Source: Bagarius yarrelli (Eukaryota; Chordata; Actinopteri; Siluriformes; Sisoridae). Taken from it: a stretch of 64,000 nt of DNA. The stretch's first letter is position 1. Each line of letters begins with the position of its first letter. Positions 1 to 11,414 of the stretch are shown here, one piece after another. The stretch spans positions 1 to 64,000 of the forward strand of contig VCAZ01000226.1 in the NCBI GenBank assembly GCA_005784505.1, given 5' to 3'. Below the pieces are notes generated by a model. It was not told the DNA's origin, ran no database searches, and saw only the letters and a list, made by a program, of their open reading frames with translations. A program made the position numbers and the translations under genes.

Positions 1-80
1 TTATTTATCCTTTCATCCAGCTATCCATCCTTTCATCTATCCTTTCATCCATCCGTCCATCCATCGATCCACCCATCTAT
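1..80. repeat. Degenerate (ATCC)n tetranucleotide repeat
   Basis: The window opens inside a run of ATCC/TCCA/TTTC-ATCC units with substitutions (CATCC, CTATCC, CGTCC, CGATCC). It is an ordinary decayed tetranucleotide microsatellite and may extend to the left of the window. Confidence 0.85.
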
Positions 81-539
81 TTTCTTTTCTGCTTTTTCCC
101 ACATGGGAACTCAGTGGCACAAGGTAGTTCAGGATGCCAACATGTGTTCATAGGCAAACCTTTCCACACTACCAACAATCCGAAATAAAAATAAGTCTTT
201 CCACTAAGGGAGAAAACTAGAGAACCTGAAAGAAATCTACCATCGATTCACCTGTCATTTTGCAATTATTGAGATTACTTTTTTTGCAATAAATATGACC
301 TAAACCTGCAATTTTACTACAACATCATTCACACAATAGTATCACACACACCCTTCCTCACCCCCTTGGGAAGCACTGCATTAGCATGACAGCTTTGACG
401 GATACTAACAAGTGCTCCGGTTCGGCTAAACCCTTTATGGACACAAGATACCCTGAAGCTTAACCATACAGAGATTTAAAGATTATTAACAAGACTGTAT
501 CTGTAATGGACAGCCCTTATAATGTTACTGTGCCAAACA

Positions 540-740
540 ATCCCATTTAAAAAATATATCATAGTATTTCCTGTGGTAAATACTGTAGTGTTATTGAACG
601 TTAAATATACTATAGTAAATCGCAATGCTCTGGTAATTTGTGCTAATTCCACTACACTTGTTGCAGTAATTCTACTAAAGTAAAAAAAAAGATACTTATT
701 ATACATTAACTACTATAGTAAATGATTTACAACTATATTA
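540..740. repeat. TACTATAGTA-rich repeat segment (left copy)
   Basis: The segment repeats short self-complementary words (AATACTGTAGTG, ATACTATAGTAAA, CTACTATAGTAAA). A second segment with the same vocabulary lies at about 1640-1810. This pattern occurs in non-autonomous DNA transposons of fish; the family is not identified. Confidence 0.4.
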
Positions 741-1639
741 CACTGTATGTGTGAGAATCTTTACAGTACAAATCAGAATAAAAAGTGCATCAATGCAACG
801 CACACAAAATCCCTAAAATAAATAAAACCAAACAACACAATCATTTTTATTGCAAATTTTTGCCGCATTGTTTAACTTTTGCCGAATCAATGACCTGACA
901 TTGCCGTTCATTGCCGTTTAAAAGGCAGACACACCATCAGTTTAAAACTACATTTAAGACCCGTCTCTTTATCCTTGCTTACACACAACACGCTAACACA
1001 TTTTCATTATTCAAATCCATTTAAGGATTGTGAAGCTCCGAAAAATCATCAGATCAAACCGGGAACTGGGAACACCACCAATAACACACAATGTATTTGT
1101 ATATTGTTAGTAAAATGGCTAATTCGTCTGTTTTTTGTCTTATTCCGATCTCACTGTCACTACCAGCTCCAGTCTGTTTCCAGCCCAGTTGGTGGGTCAG
1201 CACTTAGAAACAATAAGCTCTAAAGGCAGATTCCCAGTGATGACCCTGCCTTCTAGACGGCTATCCAGACAAGACCACGGAAACTTTACCGCAGAATAAA
1301 ATAACCTGCTGGTTGGTCTGGTCAGAGGAGAACTAAGCCTGTTTTTTTCCTAAAGATTTTTTCTCCATGCTGTCACTGATGGAGTTTGGGGTTCTCACCG
1401 CTGGCACCTCTGGCTTGCTTAGTTGGGGACTTTTAATTTACAGATGCGAGTGAAACTGAACTGAGTGGTTTTTAGTGAGTGTCTTATTTGATTTGATTCT
1501 CTAAAGTCGCTTTGACCAAAATTTCTATTGTTGAAAAACAGTAAATAATTATAACACAGTGTATTATAACACACTGTTCCCTATAAGCAACTCTGTTTCT
1601 TGTATTGTTTATCGGTTGACTACAGTTCTTTCTATTGTA

Positions 1640-1810
1640 TGGTGTAAACATTAACCAAATGTCAATACTATAATATGATACAGTTTACCACAGTCTTCTA
1701 GTTTACTCTAGTATGCGCTCAAATACTCTAAAACGCACTACAGTATTTACTACAGTTTGTCAGTTTTACTATAGTCTGCTGCAGTAAGATGCGGTCAACC
1801 TTAGAATATA
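1640..1810. repeat. TACTATAGTA-rich repeat segment (right copy)
   Basis: It holds ACTATAATATGATACAG, CTACAGTATTTACTACAG and TTTACTATAGTC words matching the style of the segment near 540-740, partly as reverse complement. The two could be the ends of one decayed element about 1.2 kb long or two independent insertions. Confidence 0.35.
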
Positions 1811-2943
1811 CTATATTCTTTTTTTAACATTGGTTTACTTCATTTGCAATGAGTCCAAAATAGAGAATTGCTGAGAAAGTTTATCTCCAACACTGGGAGA
1901 GATTAAAGCTCACTATGAGCCGTTGGTAGGGAGACTTCCTGCCGTTGCGTGCTGATGATAAGCACCAGATGGATTTCATTTGTCTGATTTTTTTCTTTCC
2001 CAAAACTTCTGTCTTCCTGGCACAGATTCCTCATTAAGCTGAACTTAAATTGCAGGAGGCACTCTGTACAGGCGTCTTTTTCACTTCCTTAACAGTGGCA
2101 TAAAATTATTAAACATATAGTCTGTATTTCTGAAACAAAACACTAAAAATGTAAACATTAACAATGGATTTTGCAGTAGTAAAGTAAAAGTACACAAATC
2201 CGTAAATTAATTAACAGCTAAAAGCTTTTTTTTAATATAAGAAAGTCCAAAAAACGGACGATTTGCATGATTATGTTATAAGCCCATCCTTATGTCTCTC
2301 TATTTATCTCGGCTTGGAAGTAAGTTCAAGTATTAGCTGAATTAAATGAAGGACACGAACATGAGTTTATTGGAATTCTTAATTTGTCTACCTCTTTGGT
2401 CGAATGTGTTATGGTTAAAAATCACTTCATATTCCTACGCTAATAGCAAACACTCTGTATTTCACTCTCTTTCTGGTTCTTTTTACATTACATCACTTTT
2501 AACATCATTCACTTAATAACACTTATTTACGCAGTGTCTTGAATTATACAATGACCGCATGCTTAGAGGTATTTTAATCAGGACCAGAATTTTTTTGGAT
2601 TCCTATCTGAGTTGGTGCACTAGGCTAACACACTACACTAACACACAGCACTTGATAAGTGAGTGGAAACTAACGACAGCTTTATTTTACACAGACGAAA
2701 ATTATAATGCTGAGGAGAATATTTTAAGCTTTCAGCTGAGCTGTCTCAGACAATAGGAATATGATCTCTGCACACTGCGACCAGTGTTAGGAAAGTTAGA
2801 ATGTAAACATTAAATGCTGGTATGTAACCAAGGAGTCTAACACTCTACAATATTTCTGCTAAAGACTAAGCCCCAAATTTTTGTTTAATATACACAAAAC
2901 AGATATTTTATAGAAAAGTACTAACCTTTTAACAAGCACTTAC

Positions 2944-3015
2944 CAAATTCCACTGAAATTGAACTCAGATCTTTGGATTCAAAGGCCAGAATGCTAACCG
3001 TTACACCATGACGAC
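2944..3015 (-). pseudogene. Degenerate tRNA-Gln(UUG)-like sequence
   Basis: Read on the minus strand from 3015, the sequence follows the vertebrate tRNA-Gln layout: an A-box region TGGTGTAACGGTTAGCA, an anticodon arm TCTGG-CCTTTGAA-TCCAA with anticodon TTG, and a T-arm B-box like GAGTTCAATTTC. The acceptor arms (GTCGTCA and TGGAATT) do not pair, and the anticodon stem and T-stem carry mismatches. It is therefore a tRNA pseudogene or the head of a tRNA-derived SINE rather than a functional tRNA gene. Confidence 0.65.
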
Positions 3016-3169
3016 TGCCTGCATGCTAATTCCAAACAATGAGCAGAACATCTAAAACCAAATTCGGTTTTCTTTCGCAAATAACAGTTGCAGAGTCACA
3101 TCAACCTTCTCTGTAGTCACACTGTATAGCCGAAAGTTGGTGGGCAAGATTTCCCTATAAGAACTACCT

Positions 3170-3346
3170 TTGCATTTAAACGGCATCAAGCGGATGCCCT
3201 AATCCAGGGCAACTCTCATTCAACTCTTCTATACAACTGAGGGTTAAGGGCCTTGCTCAGTGACCCAGCAGTGGCAGCTTGGTGGTGCTGGGAATCAAAC
3301 CCTGATCTTACGGTTAGCAGTCCAACGTCTTAACCAGTACACTCCC
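3170..3346 (-). mobile_element. tRNA-derived SINE copy
   Basis: On the minus strand the copy reads head to tail as a degenerate tRNA-like start, then a body with 'caccaccaagctgccactgctgggtcactgagcaaggcccttaaccctcag'-type wording (see 3240-3290), then a tail containing the complement of TAATCCAGGGCAACTCTCATT. The same body and tail recur at 7700, 42319, 51565, 56670 and 62715, which shows it is a dispersed family. Confidence 0.8.
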
Positions 3347-5199
3347 TAAATTCCTGAAATGTAAATGCTGGGGCATGAACCCAGGACCTCACACATGCAA
3401 AGCAAGCACAAACACTGTTTCAGCGTGACGATGCCCTTGTGCACAAATCCCCTGATCCTTATGAAGACATGTTGTGTTCTGGTTAAAGTGGAAGAACTCG
3501 AGTGTCCTGCACTCTACATCAGAGTCCTCACTTAACTCAGCCCCAGACCTTCTCAACCAGCATTAGTGTCCGATCTCACTAATTCTTTTGTGGCTAAATG
3601 AACAAATCCCCACAGTCACACAACACAATCTAGTGGTAAGTGTGAAGGTTATTATAGGGGGAAGAGTGAGAGTACATCTGGAACAGGATGCTCAAAAAGC
3701 ACATATGAATGTGATGGGCATTCGCTTCAGTACTTTTGTCCATGTGGTGTTTGTAAATAACTAGCACAGTGTGAATACCATCAATTGTTCCGAAATTTTA
3801 ATGTATGAATTTAATGCACTTAATGGTTTAGGATACTTATGCTGGTATACTGAAATTACAGAAAGGACAACTAGCAGGATTAATTCAGGGGTCTCTGGCA
3901 TGTGGATCTAAACCTTTTGCAACTCATCTATTTCAGCCAAATGCAAGCCATTCCTCATTTACAGTGTTAAGGTGAAGACAAACCCATCATCATTACTCAT
4001 GTCAGCTCCTTGTCATGTCCTTTCTCATCTTGTTCCCATGTGCATGATCGGCCCATACCTCTCATACTTCATTTATCACACACAAATAAAATACTTATTT
4101 AATGATTTTTTTTTCATTTTAATAAAAACAAACGTTTCCTCACAGGTTCCACCAAGACTGAGACTCAGATCATTACAGCAACTATTGCACCTTGGAGACA
4201 CCAACAAAAAAGTTTTTTTAGAAAAAAATTGCTTAATATCCATTTGTAATATTGACACAGTTTTTTGTGAGCGATAACTGTAAGTAACTGTGTAATAAAA
4301 CTGGTAGGTGTGTGCACTGGCAGACATGAGCCTATTTCTTCTTACAGATTGATGCTAATTCTGTCAGTGAGGAAGAGGTTGAAGAAAAGGAACTGGCAAA
4401 AATGTATCTCAAACGCAAATAGGGACTATTCTTCTTTTTTTCCGTGTGTAAATAGTCACGGTTGGGTCAACATCCTACTTCCTGTTTCCCAATGCCCCTA
4501 ATTGTCCCCAAGTTCTGTGTGTATGACTAAAATACACATCAATGGTTCCCTACATATTAGGACATGAAGCTTTTTCTTTGTCAGGACATATTTGTATTGC
4601 AGTCTTCAAAAGTATTCCAGATTTTTGGGTCTCATCCACAGACCTCCTGCTCAGCTGCAGATGGCCCAGTGCCAGGCTGAATGCCATACTTACCATACTC
4701 TCAGTTTTTGTCTCTGTCTCTCTCTCACTCTTAATGTAAGATTTATCATGAGAAATAAATGAGTGCCATAAATTCAAACTTAAGACATTTCAGTGTTAAA
4801 CATTGTTTGTGAATAATTTTAATAAATAATGTAAATTTAAAAAAAAAATTGTGATGCAAAATATACATTATACATTATACAATATACATTGAAATACAAA
4901 AGACCGCAAACCTGTGTGTGACGGGGGAAAAAGTTTTATCGATGAAAATAATATCTTTTTATAGTGTTTATTGTATGCTAGTTTAATAAAAAAAAAATAC
5001 AATTATTTCATTAAATTCTATTGCTACTAGGCTAATAAAAAACTGACCACAAGATACACGTTGTCTAACCATTAATTGATGTAAAAAACTTTTAGATAAG
5101 TTTTGCACATATTTATTAAAAACCCTTTTAAATGTTTCTCCCTATTTTTTTTTTTTTTTTTTTTTCTAACATTTAAATGTTTATAATACTGTTTCAATA
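3347..5199. other. Non-coding upstream region, no gene seen
   Basis: AT-rich sequence with short chance ORFs only. A short decayed element, ATACATTATACATTATACAAT, lies near 4860, and a T-tract of about 30 bases ends at 5165 just before the CpG-rich promoter. Nothing else is recognisable. Confidence 0.6.
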
Positions 5200-5345
5200 G
5201 TGCGCATGCGCGGTGTTTGGCGGCTGCGAGGGGTTGGGGGAAGGGGGATCTCGAGACGCCTCAGGTCGACGGAGACACGCATGCGTGGAAATAGTGGGAG
5301 AATTTCACGGGGGCGTGGTCGCATTTAGTACGTCATCATCCTGAG
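5200..5345 (+). promoter_or_regulatory. CpG-rich TATA-less promoter with NRF1-type palindromes
   Basis: Sequence composition changes abruptly from an AT-rich T-tract to CpG-rich DNA at 5200. Visible sites are GCGCATGCGC at 5202-5211 (a perfect NRF1-type palindrome), ACGCATGCGT at 5277-5286 (a second, weaker NRF1-type palindrome), GGGGGCGTGG at 5309-5318 (Sp/KLF-like) and TACGTCATC at 5329-5337 (CRE/ATF-like). This set is typical of vertebrate housekeeping promoters without a TATA box. Direction is inferred from the donor-like site and coding exons downstream on the plus strand; a divergent transcript to the left cannot be excluded. Confidence 0.65.
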
Positions 5346-5826
5346 ACTGGAGTCCGTGGAAAAGAAAGCTAGGAGCGTTTTGTGCTCTTGTGTGTGTGTC
5401 TGAGACGGAGTCCTGAGTTCAGCGCCGTGGTGACCTGCGACGGATTATTATCGCTATTATTATTTTTTGTTATTTTTATTATTATTGTTTGAGTTTCACT
5501 GCGGCTTTTAATTCGTAAAGGATTTGTTTTATTTTTACTCTTTACAGCGGGATGGAATGAGTTGCCGAACACACCTATATGGATGGATATAAAGAATATA
5601 AGCGGTGTGAGCGACTGCGTACGAGCTTTTTACTCTCTTGTCTTAGCTTTTCCTGTTGAGATTTTTACTACCGTTATTAGATCGTAAACGCGTGTTACCA
5701 CGGCTACGAGCCGCGGGGAAATTTTCGAAGACCGGCGTATGTGCACCGGAAGGAACCCCGTCTGCTGAGCCACGCGCTGTGCTTGTTTTTTCCCTTTTTT
5801 TTGTTTTTCCCTTGTTGTTATTTAAG
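5345..5826 (+). other. Probable untranslated first exon (5' UTR)
   Basis: CpG-rich transcribed-looking sequence follows the promoter and ends at AAG|GTAAAT (exon end 5826), a plausible splice donor. Other donors cannot be ruled out, for example GTATGT near 5738. No long ATG-initiated frame exists. Three short overlapping upstream ORFs begin at 5552 (ATG GAA TGA), 5557 (12 codons including the stop, ending 5592) and 5579 (27 codons including the stop, ending 5659). The main start codon is therefore expected in a later exon, and the small ORFs could dampen translation. The transcription start is estimated, not seen. Confidence 0.5.
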
Positions 5827-6838
5827 GTAAATAAACACTAAACATTATTTATCAGCAGCACTGAATTTTAATGCAACCTATTAAACATGCTTTGCTTATA
5901 CGTCTTAACTAAGTACCTCTCTCTTATTTTTTCGAAACTACATCATTAAAATGAACAGGCTACATCCTAAATTGGGACTTGTTCCCTGGGTAGGGCACCT
6001 ACTTTAATATTAAATAATAGACTTTTACGTGTACTGAAGTACACTATGGTATCTGTAGGTAGCCATTTGGCACTGGCCCAGCTAGCGGCTAGCCACCTTT
6101 ATGATAGTTATCTGATAAAGGGCAGTGTGTATGTGCTTAGCCAGCCAGCTAACTAGCATCATGTACACCTTTCCCTGGCTAAATAAGTTAAAAAACCACT
6201 AATTCTTGGCGTTTTACATGTTTATGTGAAAAAGTGTCAGTTTCTTCTCATTCTTAAATCCAAAGTTGTAAAAAAAAGCGACTCTTCCATACACATGATT
6301 TTAGCCTTAAAGCTAAAGCTAGTTGCTCCTGCTTGGCTTGGCTTTATCTTAAATATTTCCCCCCCTAATTTCTTTATCACTAAGAGTTTGTTATATCCAA
6401 ATATCAATTCAATTCAACCGAACAAATAACCGTTTCAGCTAGTTATGTACTGCTCTTTAGTCAGCTTCCTGGCTAACAGTGGCTAACTAGCATATCCTGC
6501 AACACCCTGGTGCTAATGTGTACACTTGTTGTCATTTAAGTGCATTAAAACGTCGTTTATGAGGAGTGACGGAAAACACACACTTTTATAACGTTATTCA
6601 CGTTAGACTCGGTGTCTAATGCACAAACACATGCAGAAGTAAACGGTGTAGCGGTTTAGCTTAGCTTAGTGCTCAGGTGCTATAGCCAGCTTGCTAAAAG
6701 CTGTGAATTCTTAAACTTTGAGCTTTACAATAGATTTTAATGTTTTTTTGCATGAATTTCGGTGAAACCTTAATCGATGTGTCTGAGCTGGTTTTTAGCA
6801 AATGCTTAAACACACACTCTGAACATCATGCTCTCTCT

Positions 6839-6872
<34 letters not shown>

Positions 6873-7310
6873 AGCACAAGCTGATGGAAGTTGAAGCTTC
6901 TCACTTCACTTTATGCTTTAAACTGTCCGACTGTTTTTGTCAGAGGTTTTAAAAATCCCCAAGCTGATTTTCGGTCATTCTTTTTATGAGAGGTGGACTA
7001 AAGTTTTCTATAAATCAACAATTGTTCAATGCAAACAAGTTCATCCGAATGCTTATGGTGATATTAGGATCACTTATTGGTCACCGGTTAATCAGGCCCC
7101 TTACTACTTTTTGTAAACTATTGCAATCGTTTATTTTGCGGCTGTGTGAAAGTATCTACACCCTAACTACCCCAATATTTTCCCCCAATAGAGTATCGAT
7201 ATTCTACCCTCTAGTATCAATACATAATTGTATTCGAATTTTAAACTGTTTTATGTTTACTTTCGGACATTTTTTGCCTTTTGTTGGTGGCACAGTGAAA
7301 GAGATGAACT
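5827..7310. other. Start of presumed first intron
   Basis: No exon is seen. The stretch at 6060-6690 is enriched in GCTAGC, GGCTAA and CTAGCA words that repeat irregularly, a simple-sequence tendency often seen next to fish promoters. A compound (CT)(GT)(GA) microsatellite lies at 6831-6874. Confidence 0.5.
6831..6874. repeat. (CT)n(GT)n(GA)n compound microsatellite
   Basis: Four CT units run directly into about a dozen GT units and then GA units without interruption. Confidence 0.95.
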
Positions 7311-7317
7311 GGTTTGG

Positions 7318-7416
7318 TGGGGACCGGAATGGAGCCAGAATCAAACCCGGCTTGTCTGAGCCAAACCCTGCATGTGGGTACTGGCACCGTAACCCAATAC
7401 ACCACGATGCCGACTG
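7318..7416 (-). mobile_element. tRNA-derived SINE head (fragment)
   Basis: On the minus strand the sequence shows polymerase III promoter blocks: an A-box-like GTGGTGTATTGGGTTACGG and, about 50 bases on, a B-box-like GGGTTTGATTC. The head differs from the SINE copy just downstream at 7700-7882, so it is either a different SINE subfamily or a separate tRNA-derived fragment. Confidence 0.5.
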
Positions 7417-7699
7417 AATTACACTTACTTTTGTATTTAATCAAAACCCTCAGTGTGTGTCGAACATCCTCCTCCAAATTAAGGGCCTCTCTGGCTTTGT
7501 ATCTTTTGTGTTTGTAAGGCATCTGTTTTACATTTTTTCAATATATATTGTATTGAATCTGCCGAGTTATATTGTATGTTAATGTTTGTATTGTGAGGCC
7601 GTTTCCAATGCACAGTGTTGTTGAATTGTTCTTGTCGTAGTTTGTAACTCAAATAAGACACATGATGCACGGTCATGTGACCATCTGACATGCATTACT

Positions 7700-7882
7700 T
7701 TTACATTTCCAGCATTAAGCAGATACCCTTCTCCAGAGAGATTTATATTTACCAAATAACCTTTAGCAGTTAAAGGTTAAGGGTCCCGCTTAGGGGCCCA
7801 GCGGTGGCAGCTTAATGGCGCTGAGAATTGAACTGATAATCTTCCTGTCAGCAGTGCAACAAATACTGAGCTACCACATCCC
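7700..7882 (-). mobile_element. tRNA-derived SINE copy
   Basis: It contains the family tail (AAGCAGATACCCTTCTCCAGAG), the central GGTTAAGGGTCCCGCTTAGG followed by GGCCCAGCGGTGGCAGCTT, and a degenerate head with TGAGCTACCACATCCC. It is read on the minus strand and is diverged from the other copies, so it is an old insertion. Confidence 0.8.
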
Positions 7883-9081
7883 TTATATAAAGTGGCAGAC
7901 AGAAATACGTATGTCCGTAGGATATACAACCAGCCATAAAAAAAAAAGTCCTGTGCCTCCTGAGGTCATGTTGGCGTTCTAGCTTATTATGTTGAAGTAT
8001 CTGTCAGTTTATCTCCTCAGATCTGAAGGTGGATGCATACCGGGAGAACTCTGCTCTGTGATTTGTACATTAGAACTGCTGCTATATTCATGAACCCAGT
8101 AATGCTCCTAATACACTACCTGCAGCAGGTATCCTGTAGTCATTCCTACAGTCACTTACCAAGTATAGATTATCTGATAAGGTCTGGTCACATCGGCTTG
8201 GAATCTACCAAATTTGTTGTATCTTCTAGGGTTTCTAAGATTTTTTTATTATTCCAAAACAATGTACTTTGTAACTTAATTAAAAACAGACCATGTAATT
8301 GGATGAATGATTTTTAAAAAAATCTTCTCTTGCTGATTTTTATCATTACCACTCGGTTGTTTATAGTGAGGAGACGTACGAGTTTCCCCGCTTAACCCAC
8401 AGGTTTCTCCCCAGGGGGGTTTCTTCCTCACGCAGGCTCAGGAGCTTTTCCCCTGCCGCGTTGAGAGAGATGGATATCTCCCACTGGATTTCTGTACAGC
8501 TGCTTTGTGACATGATGAGAAACTCCTCACAGGAAGGTTGTGTTTGTCTTAAATTTTCTGCTCTGCACCAGTCAGATTTTATGACCGTGAATAAAACTGA
8601 AGGTTTCAAATTCAGGCTCTGAGGTCATTAGTGTGTAAAGCAGTCGGACCGTATCAGTACGCACGGATTACACACTTTATAATATCCAATAATACACGTC
8701 AGCAACCCGTCCAGGTCGATGGTGTCACTTATTTTACGGATGAAACCCGGTGGCTGTGGTTTCTTGCTGTTTCTGTGAGCTGATGAAAGCTGTGTGAAAG
8801 GAAACCATAATCATAGTCATAAGCTGTAAGAATTCTGTCCCGTATCTCTCCTCAGGGACGCTTATATTTCTCTTTTCCAGATCTCAGGATTTTTGGATTT
8901 GGGAAAGCGTGAAAATTTAGCAGTTAAAAACTTCATTCCGGCTGTGATGCTTTAATCAGACACCAGAGGTTTAGGAAAGGTGTGCTGCAGAAAACGGAAT
9001 TAAAAAGAGCAGACAGGGCGAGAAGGTGTTAAAGAGCACAGTTTCACATCCAGATGATTCTGCTTGTCTCAAGTGGCATCA

Positions 9082-9108
9082 GACACACACACACACACCC
9101 ACACACAA
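9082..9108. repeat. (CA)n microsatellite
   Basis: CA repeat with a single CC interruption. Confidence 0.9.
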
Positions 9109-11009
9109 CGGAAGCACAAAATGTGGGAGTGTCCTTATCACATAAGAGACAAAGCAAAACTATGTGTAAATAAACAGAGACTCAATCTCACGCGTTTGTC
9201 AGGCCTTGTATGAGGAATAGGGCGGACATGCACTTTGCCTTGTGTCACACTTTAGTTTAAAAGGATGTGGGTTTTCACATGCGTCTTGTAGTTAGTTTGC
9301 AGACCAAGTTAGTGGTTTAAGATCTTTTACAGTTCTTGACCAAGCAACATTTGCTTAATAAAAGTCACTGTGTCTAGCTGCAATCTTCCTCCTACTACAC
9401 AAGAAAATCGGACGCATCTCATATCTGAGAGGAAGGAGGCGTCCTGTCCCAGGCTCATATCCCAACTTGGACGATAATGATGCAGAATGATGACTGGAAT
9501 TTCGGTGACATGATTCAGCCATGGTTTGAAAGACGCTGTGGATAGTTAATAAAAGTAAACAGCTGCTTATGCTCACTTACTCACTCTCTTGCTCACTCTT
9601 ACATAAAACGCTGTGCGGCATCACGTAAAATTCTGAAGGAGTCGGCATGTTATGATGCTTAGTTTAGTGTGCTGAGTGCATCCTGCCTCCTCTCTGTTGG
9701 TGCTGTGTGTGTGTGTGTGTGTTTTCTCTCCGTACACCTGAGCATCGCTGCACCTTTTTCTGCTCGTGCTTGTTAATGCAGCTGTTTCCAGCAGTGCTCA
9801 TTCTGCTGAGATGAAAGAAAGGAGCCTCTAGTTGCTGTGTGCTTTCACCTGTGTTGCTCCCTTTATTTGCAGGTGTGTGTATGAGAGTAAGAGAAAAGGA
9901 TTCAATGTTCAGCTGAGGATTCAGTTCCTGTTGGATTTTTGTTCTCTAAAAAAAATTAAAAGAGCAACTCAAACATGTGCTGCTTCTTTATGATGAAATA
10001 AAAATCTTTCCAGTTTCCTCCCGCAGCCTCGGATACTGACCGCACTGTGCTCGTTCACAGAAACAAGTAACAAGTGATCGGAGCCTCAGAGAAAGTAATA
10101 CAACTTTATTCGTTTAGACTGAAAACAGTAAGCAGATAACTGCAATAGAAGCGGACAAAATCTCAAAAAAAAACCCCTTGATTTTACTCATGAAGTTAAA
10201 CGAAATGAAGAACCGCTGCAGGAGAATGTGACGTTTACAGAGTCGGAGACACTCTCGCACTTTCTCTCTCACACACCGACTGTTTTATCTGTGTGCGTGC
10301 TGTGGTGTTTGGTCTTGAATGGAAAGAGCAAGATTGTGTGAAAGGGAAACTCTATGCATTGTTCTTTGCTTTTTTTTTGTCCTTCATTCAGGACTTGCTG
10401 TCCCCCCCCCCTCCTCTAACACACACTCTCACTCGCGCACACACACACCCGCCCTCGTCTGACCTAAAGTAGCCTTACTCATGCAAGCCCAGTCTTCTGT
10501 CGCTGATGAACAGAACTGGATGTTTTAGTTTCCAAACAATCTTTTTACTGTTAGTGAAAAAAAAAAATTATTTTTGTAATAAAACTTAAAAGCTTTAAAA
10601 TAAGTTTTTAAGACTTTTACCAGTCGTAATGCAGATATCGGGAAAAGGAAAGAGGCACAGCCTACTTCCTGACAGACAGCGAGAAAGAGAGAGACAGATA
10701 GACATAAAGGGTGAAACGGAAAGATAGAGAAAAAGAGAGGAAAAAATAGGGAGAGAGTGACGGAGTGATAACAGGAAAATATAATAAAGGAATAGAAATA
10801 AATGGTTAAAGAAAAGGTTGGGATTTTCTATACTATAGAAACCTTTTATATATAAAAAAAAGTAATGAACAATAAATAACTAGTTTTAATTCATTAAATA
10901 CATTTAAATATTTGATCATTTAATTGCGTAGATGTCATGTTCTAAATTACACGCAGCTTATAAATCCCCTTTAGAGTGTTTATCTTGATGTAGCCATGAC
11001 CATAGTGTG

Positions 11010-11010
<1 letters not shown>

Positions 11011-11042
<32 letters not shown>
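11011..11042. repeat. (CA)n microsatellite
   Basis: Uninterrupted run of 16 CA units. Confidence 0.95.
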
Positions 11043-11046
<4 letters not shown>

Positions 11047-11185
11047 GATGCTACACTCCTTTTCTGTACCATGAAGGGGGCCCCCAGCGGAGGGTCGTTT
11101 CCAGGGAAACACTTTTTCCTCTCTGTGACCTTTCAGCCCCGCGTCCCAAAAAGGATCTAAAGGGAGCGCTATCAAGAAAATAGGA

Positions 11186-11191
<6 letters not shown>

Positions 11192-11229
<38 letters not shown>
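11192..11229. repeat. (TA)n microsatellite
   Basis: Pure AT/TA run of about 19 units, followed by AT-rich decayed sequence (AATAAATAAATATATAAA). It is self-complementary and can extrude a cruciform. Confidence 0.95.
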
Positions 11230-11232
<3 letters not shown>

Positions 11233-11378
11233 AATAAATATATAAATTTATGAATATAATTTACGGGATACACAACCTGGAAAAACTGTTTTTGAGTTTA
11301 AGATGTAATGTATTATGTGAAATAGTAGTTTAATGTGCGGGAAATGTCGAGCTGTAGTTTATATTTAAGTAATTGAAG

Positions 11379-11380
<2 letters not shown>

Positions 11381-11412
<32 letters not shown>
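11381..11412. repeat. (CA)n microsatellite
   Basis: Uninterrupted CA run. Confidence 0.95.

Positions 11413-11414
<2 letters not shown>

Larger units (their letters stand above)
81..2940. other. Non-coding stretch, no gene seen
   Basis: No frame has convincing coding content or paired splice sites. Two segments (about 540-740 and 1640-1810) share many short palindromic words of the type TACTATAGTA, TACTGTAGT and ACTACAGTA. They resemble decayed copies, in opposite directions, of a fish DNA-transposon-derived repeat, but I cannot name the family. The remainder is AT-rich sequence without recognisable structure. Confidence 0.6.
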
